From the NCBI GenBank assembly GCA_964621605.1, contig CAZUMJ010000014.1:9520-73519 (forward strand): DNA of 64,000 nt. The letters are read 5' to 3'. Source of the stretch: CAZUMJ01 sp964621605. GTDB taxonomy: Bacteria; Actinomycetota; Acidimicrobiia; Acidimicrobiales; Iamiaceae. Under the pieces are notes generated by a model. That model made no database searches. It worked only from the letters and a program-made list of their open reading frames with translations, and was not told the DNA's origin. Numbering within the stretch: the first letter of the stretch is position 1; each line of letters begins with the position of its first letter. Positions 7,755 through 16,237 of this stretch are shown piece after piece. A program made the position numbers and the translations under genes.

Positions 7755-9311
7755 GTGCCCGCAGGCAGATCACGTGCTGCCCGTCGCGCGGGGCAGGCGG
7801 AGCGGCCCTCGGGTGCGAGCGTCGCCGTGCGGTTGCGGCGCCTCGGGTGCGACCTGTCCACCCCTGCCCGCTTGCCGGTCTGCTTCGGGGTGCTCGTGAC
7901 CATCTTCGCCCTCTGCGTACTGTTCGTCCCCCGACCGGTGGGGATGGCCGACAACGGCGACGAGCTGCGCCTCGTGTGCCGCATGGGGCTCGCCCCGGAG
8001 TACGTGCCTGAGCAGAAGATCTTCTTCGAGACCGTCAACTTCACCTATCGCCCCGGCAAGCTGCCGATCGGTCTGAACTGCGATTACCACTCCACGGCGC
8101 AGTTCCCCCTCCAAGCCGCGTCGCTCGTCTCGCGGATCCTTCCCGGGGGTCACTCGCTCGACCTGCGCGTCGTCGGCGTCTTCTACGCCCTGGCGTTCGG
8201 CGCCGCGGTGAGTCTGGTCGTGGCGGGGCTTCCGAAGCGTCGCGGCGCTCGCGTGCTCGGCGGCACGCTGGCGGTGGCGCTGCTCGGCGACATCGCCTTC
8301 GTGGGGTACTTCTCCACCGGCTACAGCGAACCGATGGGCATCGTCGGGCTCGTCGCGGCCGTCGGCGCGCTTCTGGTCGGGTGGCGCCGGCCGGAGCGAC
8401 CGCGGCTCGGGTGGTTGCTCTTCTGCACCGCACTGGTGTTGGCGACCGTCGGCGCGAAGCCCCAGTACGGGTTGCTCGCCCCGATCTTCGCGGTGGCGCT
8501 CGCGGTGCGGCCCGTGCGCGACGTGCCGCGCTGGGGACACCGCGCGTTTCCGGTGGTGTGTGCCTGCGCGGTGCTGGTGATCGGCGCGATCGGGGTGGCG
8601 CTCAACCCTCCGCAGTTCAACCGGATCAACCGCTACAACGCGTTCTTCGGGGAGCTCCTCCCGCACAGCGACAACCCGGCGCGCACCGTGCGGGAGTTCG
8701 GTCTCCCGCCCGCGATCGTGCACCGATCGGGGCTGCTGTACTTCTCCGACCCAGACTCCGAGGACACGCCCGCGATGGACCTCTTCTACCGCCGGGTGCA
8801 CGCCGACGACTTCCTCCGCTACTACGCCCGGCACCCCGGGCAGACCACCTCGCTCGTCGCCCGAGGGCTACGAGCCGGAGCCGACCCTCGCCTCGACTAC
8901 GTCGGTCGCTACCCGTACTCGGTGTCTGGCCGCAAGCGCTCGCTGCCGTGCCAGTGGTGCCTCCCGTCGGCCACGGGGCGTCTCGTGCGTCCGGCCACGC
9001 CGGTGCTCGCACCGCTGCTGTGGCTCGGCGGATTGCTGCTCGGTGTGGCCGAGGTGCGCAGTCGCGACCGGGAGCGCGCGGCGTTGGGTGGCGGGCTGCT
9101 CGTGACCGCATCGGTCGGTCTGGTGATCTTCGTGTCAGCCGTGTTCGGAGAGGGCACGGAGCTGACCAAGCACCTCGTCATCGGCGTCCTGTCGGGCTGG
9201 CTCGGGCTCGTCCTCGCCGCCGTCGCCGTGGCGGGGCGCCTCACCGCGCGTCGGTCCACCCGCCGGGCCGCGACGCCGTGGGACCCGCAGGCGGGCTTGC
9301 CGGCGACGTGA
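7755..9311 (+). CDS. Polytopic membrane protein, GT-C glycosyltransferase-like
   Basis: 518 residues from GTG 7755. After an Arg-rich N-terminus there is a first membrane segment, then an extracytoplasmic loop with an acidic ADNGDELR motif as found in the first loop of GT-C polyprenyl-sugar transferases. About nine further hydrophobic segments follow, with a large loop (HADDFLRYYARHPGQ, CQWCLPS) before the last membrane pair. The overall layout suits transfer of a lipid-linked sugar on the outer membrane face. I cannot assign a sugar or acceptor, and a flippase or other transporter is not excluded. It converges with the toxin gene, 9 bp apart. Confidence 0.6.
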   Translation: MPAGRSRAARRAGQAERPSGASVAVRLRRLGCDLSTPARLPVCFGVLVTIFALCVLFVPRPVGMADNGDELRLVCRMGLAPEYVPEQKIFFETVNFTYRPGKLPIGLNCDYHSTAQFPLQAASLVSRILPGGHSLDLRVVGVFYALAFGAAVSLVVAGLPKRRGARVLGGTLAVALLGDIAFVGYFSTGYSEPMGIVGLVAAVGALLVGWRRPERPRLGWLLFCTALVLATVGAKPQYGLLAPIFAVALAVRPVRDVPRWGHRAFPVVCACAVLVIGAIGVALNPPQFNRINRYNAFFGELLPHSDNPARTVREFGLPPAIVHRSGLLYFSDPDSEDTPAMDLFYRRVHADDFLRYYARHPGQTTSLVARGLRAGADPRLDYVGRYPYSVSGRKRSLPCQWCLPSATGRLVRPATPVLAPLLWLGGLLLGVAEVRSRDRERAALGGGLLVTASVGLVIFVSAVFGEGTELTKHLVIGVLSGWLGLVLAAVAVAGRLTARRSTRRAATPWDPQAGLPAT

Positions 9312-9320
9312 CGCTTCGGT

Positions 9321-9734
9321 TCACAGACGGCTGATCGTCGCGCGCAGTCCAAGCCTGCTCCGACTTGGCCACCGCCGGTCCGAGGTCACGAGATGATCGG
9401 CGTCGACGTGAGACGCCGTGGCGATCACCAGGGCGTCGGGCAGCTTCAGCGACCGGTGTCGCGCGCACAGCGCGGCGGCGACGGCGGCGATGTCGGCGTC
9501 GAGCGGCACCACCGAGACGGGGACGCGTTCGATCACCGCCTGCACTGCCGCGACCGCCGGCTCCCCTGCGCGCGAGGGCGCGACCAGGATCTCGGCGAAT
9601 GCCGACGCGGGGAGGAGCAGGCGGTCGCCGCGGGCGTGGGCAGCGTCGAGTGCCGTTCGAGCGGCCCGGTTGTGCACGTCGTGCGCATCGAGGAAACCGA
9701 TGAGCACGCCGGCATCGAGGACGGTCAATCCCAT
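9321..9734 (-). CDS. PIN-domain toxin, VapC type
   Basis: 137 residues. The conserved acidic residues of the PIN ribonuclease site are present: Asp7 in VLDAGVLIGF, Glu48 in SAFAEIL, Asp100 in KLPDALVIATA and Asp119 near the end in TSDRRW. VapC toxins cleave RNA, often tRNA, with Mg or Mn. The ATG overlaps the end of the antitoxin frame by 10 bp, the usual coupled arrangement, with the antitoxin translated first. Closest in layout to VapBC pairs in which the antitoxin is AbrB-like. Confidence 0.9.
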   Translation of the reverse strand: MGLTVLDAGVLIGFLDAHDVHNRAARTALDAAHARGDRLLLPASAFAEILVAPSRAGEPAVAAVQAVIERVPVSVVPLDADIAAVAAALCARHRSLKLPDALVIATASHVDADHLVTSDRRWPSRSRLGLRATISRL

Positions 9735-9970
9735 TCGTCGCGTAGGTGCGTCAGTTCGTCAGGTCGGTAGACACCCGTCAAGCTCCCGGCGAGCTCGGCG
9801 AGGACATCGGTGTCGCGCTCGAACACGATCCGCCCGGGTCCCTCGACGCGGGCGACGAGGCGCTCTCCGACGCTCAGCCCGGCTGCTCGCACCGCATCGG
9901 TGGGGATCGTGACCTGATGCTTCGAGCTGAGGCGGGTGGTCCCTCGAGGCCTCTTCTTTACTGGTGGCAC
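9725..9970 (-). CDS. AbrB/SpoVT-family antitoxin, VapB type
   Basis: 81 residues from GTG 9970. The N-terminal swapped-hairpin DNA-binding fold reads TTRLSSKHQVTIPTDAVRAAGL, then SVGERLVARVEG. The C-terminal tail (LTGVYRPDELTHLRDEW) would bind and mask the PIN toxin. The GTG choice is supported by a -10 like TATCCT eight bases upstream, implying a leaderless message, and by an inverted repeat over the start, a likely autoregulatory operator. It is about the size of other VapB proteins. Confidence 0.85.
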   Translation of the reverse strand: MPPVKKRPRGTTRLSSKHQVTIPTDAVRAAGLSVGERLVARVEGPGRIVFERDTDVLAELAGSLTGVYRPDELTHLRDEWD

Positions 9971-9980
9971 AGAAGTAAAG
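9956..9980 (-). promoter_or_regulatory. Inverted-repeat operator over the antitoxin start
   Basis: Perfect 7-bp arms CTTTACT (9956-9962) and AGTAAAG (9974-9980) flank an 11-bp centre that contains the GTG start codon (9968-9970). It is A/T-rich compared with its surroundings. Such palindromes next to vapB promoters usually bind the VapBC complex. Confidence 0.6.
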
Positions 9981-9984
9981 GATA
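9979..9984 (-). promoter_or_regulatory. -10 element TATCCT of the vapBC operon
   Basis: TATCCT on the minus strand ends 8 nt before GTG 9970 and overlaps one arm of the inverted repeat, so bound antitoxin would block RNA polymerase. Confidence 0.55.
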
Positions 9985-10047
9985 GTCCCCCGCCGACCGC
10001 TCGTCCCCGTGCTCGTAGCGCAATGCCACGCCGCCGACAGGCCGAGC

Positions 10048-10092
10048 CAGGTCGGGTCACCTCAGGTCGGGTCGCCTCAGGTCGGGTCGGCG
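10048..10092. repeat. Three 15-bp tandem repeats at the 3' end of the acyltransferase gene
   Basis: CAGGTCGGGTCRCCT-like units occur three times and include the stop codon of the minus-strand gene (10077-10079). Each downstream copy would again supply the codons DPT-stop, so slippage here would not extend the protein by much. Confidence 0.7.
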
Positions 10093-11411
10093 AGGTCGTC
10101 GGCGTGGACCGCGACGCGGCGCGACAGGGTGCGGCCCCACTTCTGGAACGGCTGCTCGATGAGGTGATACGTCGCGATCGCCAACAACGTGCTGCCGACG
10201 ATCCAGCGCAGGTAGGTGAGCTCCTTCGTGCTCGCCCACGGGACGCTGTAGAGCACCAACGGGTGCACCAGGTACAGCGAGTAGCTGATCTTGCCCACGT
10301 AGGTGACGACACGGGGGAAGTGGCGGTGGCGGAGCGCGAGGCCCAGCCCGAACACGCCGTAGGCCGCCCAGAACGTGAGCGTCTCGGCGTGCCAGTTGAT
10401 CTGCGCCCCCGTCGACGGGTCGGCGTAGGGGGTCAGGTTCGTCCAGAACGCAACGGCCATGAGTGCGAGCGCGGCGACGTACACCGCGACCGCGGTCCGC
10501 ACCGGCACCTGGCCGTGCAACGCCCGGTAGACCACGGTGCCGACGAACATCGTGCCGAAGAACATCAGCGACAGGTACAGGTCCTCGGGACGGTTCGCGA
10601 CTCCCGCTACGACCACCCCCGACAGCAGCACGGCCAGCACCCGGCTGCGCAGCGTGGGGCGCACCTTGGCGAGCATCGCGAGCGCCAGACCCGCCGCCAG
10701 CGCACCGACGATGATCCAGTGCCGCAACGTGAACGGGACGAGCAGCCGGTTCGGGATGAACGTGCCCACGGCGACCGCGGCCAGCAGCAACCCGACCGCC
10801 AGCGTGACCGACTGCTGGTGGCGTCGCCCGAGGAACAGCAGCGTCATCGCCAGGTAGAAGACCATCTCGTACGCCAGCGTCCAGGCGTTTCCGAGCGCCT
10901 GTGGCCCGGCCACGAAGTTCTGCACCATGGTGGCGTTGAGCAGCCACGAACGTGCCCCGTCCCAGTCGGGTGCCAAGCCGAAGTGCCCGGTGTGGTGCAG
11001 CACGAACGCGCCGGCGATGCAGGAGAGGTACAGCGGGTAGAGGCGCAGCACGCGTCCCGTCCAGAACCGACCCACCGACGAGTGCCGTTCCAGCGAGGCG
11101 GGGATGATGAAGCCGCTCGTGAGGAAGAACAGCACCACCCCGAACTCGCCGGGACGGAAGGTGGTGTGCTCCCAGATCGTGTAGCGCCGCGACAGCGGTT
11201 CGAGGAGGTGGCCGAGCAGCACCGCCACCGCGGCGAGACCACGGATCGCGTCGAGGAACTCGAGGCGCCCGCCGCGCTGCGCCGCTTCGACCGGAACGGC
11301 GGTGCCTGCAGCGCCGTCGCCGTCAGCTTCGGGCGTGGCGGCGACGGAGGAGGTCGCGGTGGGGTCGGCTCCGGGCGTGGCGCCGATCGCGGCGTCCGCT
11401 GGCGTCGTCAT
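10077..11411 (-). CDS. Acyltransferase 3 family membrane protein (OafA/YrhL type)
   Basis: 444 residues. A ~45-residue Ala/Thr/Asp-rich arm precedes the domain start LEFLDAIRGLAAVAVLLGHLLEP. The RG pair and following histidine are the signature of membrane O-acyltransferases that decorate glycans. About ten hydrophobic helices follow, ending with KISYSLYLVHPLV and IEQPFQKWGR, both typical. The ATG overlaps the stop of the upstream gene (ATGA), so it is the last gene of a three-gene minus-strand unit with two GT-C-like proteins. It probably acetylates the glycan those enzymes build. Confidence 0.9.
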   Translation of the reverse strand: MTTPADAAIGATPGADPTATSSVAATPEADGDGAAGTAVPVEAAQRGGRLEFLDAIRGLAAVAVLLGHLLEPLSRRYTIWEHTTFRPGEFGVVLFFLTSGFIIPASLERHSSVGRFWTGRVLRLYPLYLSCIAGAFVLHHTGHFGLAPDWDGARSWLLNATMVQNFVAGPQALGNAWTLAYEMVFYLAMTLLFLGRRHQQSVTLAVGLLLAAVAVGTFIPNRLLVPFTLRHWIIVGALAAGLALAMLAKVRPTLRSRVLAVLLSGVVVAGVANRPEDLYLSLMFFGTMFVGTVVYRALHGQVPVRTAVAVYVAALALMAVAFWTNLTPYADPSTGAQINWHAETLTFWAAYGVFGLGLALRHRHFPRVVTYVGKISYSLYLVHPLVLYSVPWASTKELTYLRWIVGSTLLAIATYHLIEQPFQKWGRTLSRRVAVHADDLADPT

Positions 11412-12598
11412 GGGAAGAACACCTGCGGTTCGGTGAGCCGAAGTCCGAACAGCACCGTCAGCACCCCGACACCGCCCGCTCCGGCGGCCAGCACGGCCGG
11501 GAACCAGCGCGGTGGCGTCCACTCGCCGATCGCGGTGAGGAGTGGGAACGCCGCCAGCACGAAGCGCGGACGGATCTGGAGGTTCGGGGACAGCAGCAGC
11601 GACACCAACACGAACACCGAGTAGACGACGAGGAGGAGCGGCTGCCGGGTACGCCACAGCGCAACCAGTCCGACCACCGCGACGACGGTAGCGACGCCGA
11701 TGAGGGTCACGGTGGGATCCCGGAGCGGATGTTGCACGAACTGCCACGCGTTGCGGACCGCGGCGTGGCCGAAGTCGGTGCGCTGCCCCCACCCGCGGTG
11801 CTCCGACTCGAACCAGATCGTCCAGCTCCCGGTGTGGAAGCGCAGGTAGGTGAGGAAGCCGAGCATGCCGATGGGCGCGAGGAGGGGTGCCACCAGGGCC
11901 CGCCACTCCCGTCGGTCACGGATCGCCAACCCTGCAACGACGGCCAGGGTCGGGACGAGCACCATGGCGCTCGATCGGGTCACCGTGGCAGCCGCTGCAG
12001 CCACCCCGGCCCAGAACCACGCCCGACGGGACGCCGCCAACAGGCACAGCGCGACCGCGGCGAGCATGACCCCTTCGGTGTACGCGAACGAGAGCACGAA
12101 CGCGGCGGGGAACGCGCAGAACGCCATGGCGGCGCGGTCCGCGCGCGGTCCGTCGACCCGTTCGCGCACCATCACCCAGATCGCGAGCGTCGCCACGAGC
12201 CCGGCGACCATGCTGATCGCCACGGCGTTGACGTCGTCCGAGAACGGCGACACGAGCCCGACCCACCGGATCAGCAGGGGATAGCCGGGGAAGAAGGCGA
12301 TGCCGTTCTGGGCGGCTGCGCCGGTGCCGGCGAAGAAGTCGCCGGGCGGCACGCGGTGCGGGTAGCCGTTGCGGGCCAGGTCGATGTACCAGTGCCCGTC
12401 CCAGGTGCTGAGCACCTGCGACATCGTGTGGGGTCTGGTGGCGGGGTCGCCGGCCGAGGCCGCCACCCGGATCGAGAGCACCACCCACGCGGCGCCGAGC
12501 GTCACCAGTCGGGTCGCGGCGTAGACCGCCACCACCGGTGCCGACCCGCGCAGTGGTGCTCGCACCCGATGCAGCACCCGCCGGGCGTCTGAGCTCAC
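11408..12598 (-). CDS. GT-C mannosyltransferase-like membrane protein (PIG-V type)
   Basis: 396 residues from GTG 12598, which overlaps the upstream stop (GTGA). The first membrane segment is followed by STWDGHWYIDLARNGYP, the acidic/aromatic loop motif seen in PIG-V-like mannosyltransferases of actinobacteria, then GIAFFPGYPLLIR. About nine more hydrophobic segments follow. Enzymes of this type take a polyprenyl-phosphate sugar and act on the outer face of the membrane. Sugar and acceptor are unknown. Confidence 0.72.
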   Translation of the reverse strand: MSSDARRVLHRVRAPLRGSAPVVAVYAATRLVTLGAAWVVLSIRVAASAGDPATRPHTMSQVLSTWDGHWYIDLARNGYPHRVPPGDFFAGTGAAAQNGIAFFPGYPLLIRWVGLVSPFSDDVNAVAISMVAGLVATLAIWVMVRERVDGPRADRAAMAFCAFPAAFVLSFAYTEGVMLAAVALCLLAASRRAWFWAGVAAAAATVTRSSAMVLVPTLAVVAGLAIRDRREWRALVAPLLAPIGMLGFLTYLRFHTGSWTIWFESEHRGWGQRTDFGHAAVRNAWQFVQHPLRDPTVTLIGVATVVAVVGLVALWRTRQPLLLVVYSVFVLVSLLLSPNLQIRPRFVLAAFPLLTAIGEWTPPRWFPAVLAAGAGGVGVLTVLFGLRLTEPQVFFP

Positions 12599-14367
12599 CC
12601 GCTGCTCCCGTCGTCGGCGCCCTGCGCCGGGCCGAACACCCTGCCGGGCAGGACCCATAGCGCCATGCCATCGACGTTGGTGCCGAGGTAGCGGCCGCCC
12701 TCGACGGCCGGGATGCGCGGGTCCTCGAAGCTCGAATGGGTCACGACGAGGGTCATCTGTTCGTTGCCTCGGGAGCGGTAGGTGGGCCCGAACAGGTAGT
12801 ACAGCTCCGGCCGCACCGAGACGCGGATGCCTCGGCGTTCCAACTCGACCATCAGGCCGGCGCCGTCCACCCACGGGTCGGGTCCGACGAAGCGGACCAG
12901 GACGTGGTCGTGGGGGTGCCCGGCGAGTGCGGTGTCGGCCCACTGTGCGAGCACGCCGACCGAGCGTCGGTTTGCCGCCTCGGCCAACGGGGTGACCCGC
13001 AGACCGGAGGACGCGACGCCCACGCTGAGCAGAAAGGCGAGGCTCGCCGCGGCGAGGACCGGTCGGGTGTGCAGCGGACGTGGGGGGTGTGGCCGCGGCG
13101 CGACGCTCGGCGAGGGCGCGTCGGGGGCCGACGCACCGGGGGTGCGTGCGGTGTCGGGGGCCGACGTTCGGTGCGCGAGCACGGACGCGGCCGTGGTGCC
13201 GAACGCGGTCCACGCGAGGATGCCGAGCCCGGTGCTGAACGACGTGAAGTACGCCTCCAGCTCCCCGAACGCGGTGCGGGTGCTCGCGATCGCCGCGAGG
13301 GCGCCGGCGAGGGTGGCCGCGTTGAGCGCCCACACGTAGGGACGGCGGGTGCGTACCCCGTGCACCACACCCGCGACGAGCGCGACGGCCATCAGGGCAA
13401 GGACGAGCGTGCCGATGCTCGACACGGGGTGCAATAGCGTGGTCGGGCCGGTGATCCGGGTGCCGAGTCGGTCGGCACCGAGCGTGAACTGCGGGGTCAC
13501 CAGTCGCAGGACGTCGCCGAGGGGGTGCCCGGGGCTGCGGTGCTCCCGGAAGAACCGGATGGTCTCCGACAGGTTCCCCGGCGAATGGGCCAACTCTTCG
13601 CCGATGGGTGGGAGCCACACCACCACGGTGGCGACGACCGTGACGACCACCGACCGCGTCCACCGTCGCCACGATCGCCGCTGCTGCCACGCGGCGAAGG
13701 GCAAGGTCACGGCGAGCATCGCGGCCAGCACCCCCGCGGTGCCGACGTGGGTCTGCACGGTGAACGACACCGTCACCGCGAGGAGCGGTAGGGCCCAGCG
13801 CAGGCCGTGGGCGACGGCGGCGGCGAGCACCGCGGCGGCCACGATCGGCAGGATCACGAGCAGCGGGTTCCACGGGTTCTGGAACCAGGCGATCCCGATC
13901 CGCCACGTCGCCACGGTGACGACCACCGCGAGCACCCATGCCGCGGCCCGACCGCCCGCCCGCTTCGCGGCGGTGACGGCGACGAGCACCCAGCCCAGAT
14001 TGCACAGTGCGGCTGCGAGGGCCATGCCCCCAACCCGCAGCCCGCTCAGGCGCAGGAACGGCGCCGCCCAGTAGAAGAACGCCGGTCCGGGGTGCTGCCA
14101 GCCGAACCGCGAGTACGGGCCGAGGAGCTCATGCCCCCGGCTCGCGGCGAGGGTGCGCAGCATGAGCACCGCGGTGTCGCCGAACGGAGTCGCGCCGTCG
14201 CGGGCATGGAGCGCGGCGTGGACGCTCAGGGCAAGGAGCGGCAGGGCCGCGACCAACACGGGGAGAGCAGACAGGAGCCGCGGCGACACCCGGTGCGGCA
14301 CCGAACGGGCGGTCGGTCGGCCGGGTCGGGGGGAGTCGGTCGCGGGGTCCGCCCCGGCGGATGTCAC
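12595..14367 (-). CDS. GT-C-like polytopic membrane glycosyltransferase (ArnT/GT39-like)
   Basis: 590 residues from GTG 14367. After the first membrane segment an acidic loop reads TPFGDTAVLM, and YSRFGWQHPGPAFFYW follows, both typical of GT39-like enzymes. About eleven membrane segments precede an extracytoplasmic C-terminal domain of ~150 residues with a Pro/Ser/Ala-rich linker before it. This is the first gene of the coupled unit leading to 11408 and 10077. Seven bases separate it from the stop of the biotin carboxylase gene, so cotranscription with that gene is possible. Confidence 0.68.
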   Translation of the reverse strand: MTSAGADPATDSPRPGRPTARSVPHRVSPRLLSALPVLVAALPLLALSVHAALHARDGATPFGDTAVLMLRTLAASRGHELLGPYSRFGWQHPGPAFFYWAAPFLRLSGLRVGGMALAAALCNLGWVLVAVTAAKRAGGRAAAWVLAVVVTVATWRIGIAWFQNPWNPLLVILPIVAAAVLAAAVAHGLRWALPLLAVTVSFTVQTHVGTAGVLAAMLAVTLPFAAWQQRRSWRRWTRSVVVTVVATVVVWLPPIGEELAHSPGNLSETIRFFREHRSPGHPLGDVLRLVTPQFTLGADRLGTRITGPTTLLHPVSSIGTLVLALMAVALVAGVVHGVRTRRPYVWALNAATLAGALAAIASTRTAFGELEAYFTSFSTGLGILAWTAFGTTAASVLAHRTSAPDTARTPGASAPDAPSPSVAPRPHPPRPLHTRPVLAAASLAFLLSVGVASSGLRVTPLAEAANRRSVGVLAQWADTALAGHPHDHVLVRFVGPDPWVDGAGLMVELERRGIRVSVRPELYYLFGPTYRSRGNEQMTLVVTHSSFEDPRIPAVEGGRYLGTNVDGMALWVLPGRVFGPAQGADDGSSG

Positions 14368-14373
14368 CAGGCG

Positions 14374-16131
14374 CTACTCGATGATCGCGACGACGTCACC
14401 GGCGCCGACGGCCTGGCCCGTGCTCACCCGCAGCTCCTTCACCGTGCCGGCCTTGTCGGCCGAGATGTTGTTCTCCATCTTCATGGCTTCGAGCACGCAG
14501 AGCGTGGCGCCCTCTGCGACCTCGTCACCCACGGCGACGAGCACCTTCACGATCGTGCCCTGCATCGGCACGGTGACGGTGCCTGCTCCGAGCGACGTGG
14601 CGCTGCCGCCGCCTGCGGCGCGGCGCGGGCGGGGAGCGGCCGCGGGGCCGGACGCAGCCGCGAGCGGCACGTCAGGGACCCACATGCTCACGGCGAAGCG
14701 TCGGCCGTTCACCTCGACGTCGACGTCGCGCTTCACCTTGGCCGGCTCGCCGTCGTCGCTGGCGGGGGCCGCGGGAGCGGAGACCTCGCTCAGGTCGAGG
14801 ACGTCCTCGACCCACTTCGTGGAGTGCTTCGCCTCGGCGAAGTCGCTGTGGCCGAGGATCGCCAGGTCGGCGGGGATCGTGGTGGCGATGCCGTCGATGC
14901 GGAACTCGGTCAGGGCACGTTGCATGCGTCCGATCGCGGTGGCCCGGTCGGAGCCCCAGACGATGAGCTTGCCCACGAGGTTGTCGTAGAACTGGCTGAC
15001 CTCGTCACCGGACTCGTAGCCCCCGTCCCAGCGCACACCGAAGCCCTGCGGTGGCACGAGGGTGCCGATGCGTCCCGGCGACGGAAGGAACTTGCCGCCG
15101 GCCGGGTCCTCGGCATTGATGCGCACCTCGATGGCGTGGCCGCGCAGCTCGATCTCGTCCTGGGTGAAGCTCAGCGGCTCGCCCGACGCGACCCGCAGCT
15201 GCTCGCGCACCAGGTCGATGCCCGACACCAGTTCGGTGACGGGGTGCTCCACCTGGAGACGGGTGTTCATCTCGAGGAAGTAGAACTCGCCGTCCTGGAA
15301 GAGGAACTCGACGGTCCCGGCGTTGTAGTAGCCACACGCCTTGGCGACCTTCACGGCCGCCTCGCCCATGGCCTGGCGCACCTCGGCGGGGAACGCCGGT
15401 GCGGGGGACTCCTCGACGAGCTTCTGGTGGCGGCGCTGGGCGGAGCAGTCGCGCTCGCCGATCCACACGACGTTGCCGTGGGTGTCGCCGATGATCTGCA
15501 TCTCGACGTGGCGGGGCCACGTCAGGTAGCGCTCCACGTAGCACTCGTCGCGGCCGAAGCCCTTGAGCGCCTCGGACTGGGCAGACTCGAATGCCTCGGC
15601 AGCCTCGTCCGCGCTGCGCACGACGCGCATGCCGCGACCACCGCCGCCGAACGCGGCCTTGATGGCCACCGGCCAGCCGTGCTCGGTGCCGAAGGCCACG
15701 ACCTCGTCGGCGGACGTCAGGAACTCGGTGGTGCCCGGCACGCCGTGCACGCCCGCGCCCTGCGCGGCGATGCGGCTGGAGACCTTGTCGCCCATGACCT
15801 CGATCGCCTCGGGCGGCGGGCCGATGAAGGTGACGCCCCGGGCGGTGATGGCCCGCGCGAAGTCGGTGTTCTCCGAGAAGAAGCCGTAGCCGGGGTGCAC
15901 CCCGTCGGCGCCGGAGCGCTCGATCACGTCGAGGATCGCGTCGGTGTTCAGGTAGCTCTCCGCCGCGGTCTGCCCGCCCAGGGCATAGGCCTCGTCGGCG
16001 AGCCGCACATGCAGCGCGTCGCGGTCGAGGTCGCTGTACACCGCCACGGTGGCGACGCCCAGTTCCTTGCAGGCACGGATGACCCGGACGGCGATCTCGC
16101 CCCGGTTGGCGATGAGAACCTTGTTGAGCAC
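14374..16131 (-). CDS. Acyl-CoA carboxylase alpha subunit: biotin carboxylase plus biotin carrier domain
   Basis: 585 residues from GTG 16131. Residues 1-450 are a complete biotin carboxylase: NRGEIAVRVIRACKELG start, ATP-grasp with GGGGRGMRVV, EMNTRLQVEHPVTE, and RGHAIEVRINAEDP. A linker and an Ala/Pro-rich stretch follow. The C-terminal 70 residues are a biotinyl domain with EAMKMENN; the biotinylated lysine is Lys551. It should carboxylate its own biotin for a carboxyltransferase partner that makes malonyl- or propionyl-type CoA thioesters. No carboxyltransferase beta gene lies nearby. The biotin ligase gene is divergent, 106 bp away, which suits joint regulation. Confidence 0.93.
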   Translation of the reverse strand: MLNKVLIANRGEIAVRVIRACKELGVATVAVYSDLDRDALHVRLADEAYALGGQTAAESYLNTDAILDVIERSGADGVHPGYGFFSENTDFARAITARGVTFIGPPPEAIEVMGDKVSSRIAAQGAGVHGVPGTTEFLTSADEVVAFGTEHGWPVAIKAAFGGGGRGMRVVRSADEAAEAFESAQSEALKGFGRDECYVERYLTWPRHVEMQIIGDTHGNVVWIGERDCSAQRRHQKLVEESPAPAFPAEVRQAMGEAAVKVAKACGYYNAGTVEFLFQDGEFYFLEMNTRLQVEHPVTELVSGIDLVREQLRVASGEPLSFTQDEIELRGHAIEVRINAEDPAGGKFLPSPGRIGTLVPPQGFGVRWDGGYESGDEVSQFYDNLVGKLIVWGSDRATAIGRMQRALTEFRIDGIATTIPADLAILGHSDFAEAKHSTKWVEDVLDLSEVSAPAAPASDDGEPAKVKRDVDVEVNGRRFAVSMWVPDVPLAAASGPAAAPRPRRAAGGGSATSLGAGTVTVPMQGTIVKVLVAVGDEVAEGATLCVLEAMKMENNISADKAGTVKELRVSTGQAVGAGDVVAIIE

Positions 16132-16237
16132 GCCATATGGTTACCGGTCGGCGGGGGTCGGATGCCACTTGTCACCCGCACCGAGACGATCGCGCGGGCT
16201 TGCGGAGCGGGCCCAGGCCCACGCCCGAGGAGCTGTC

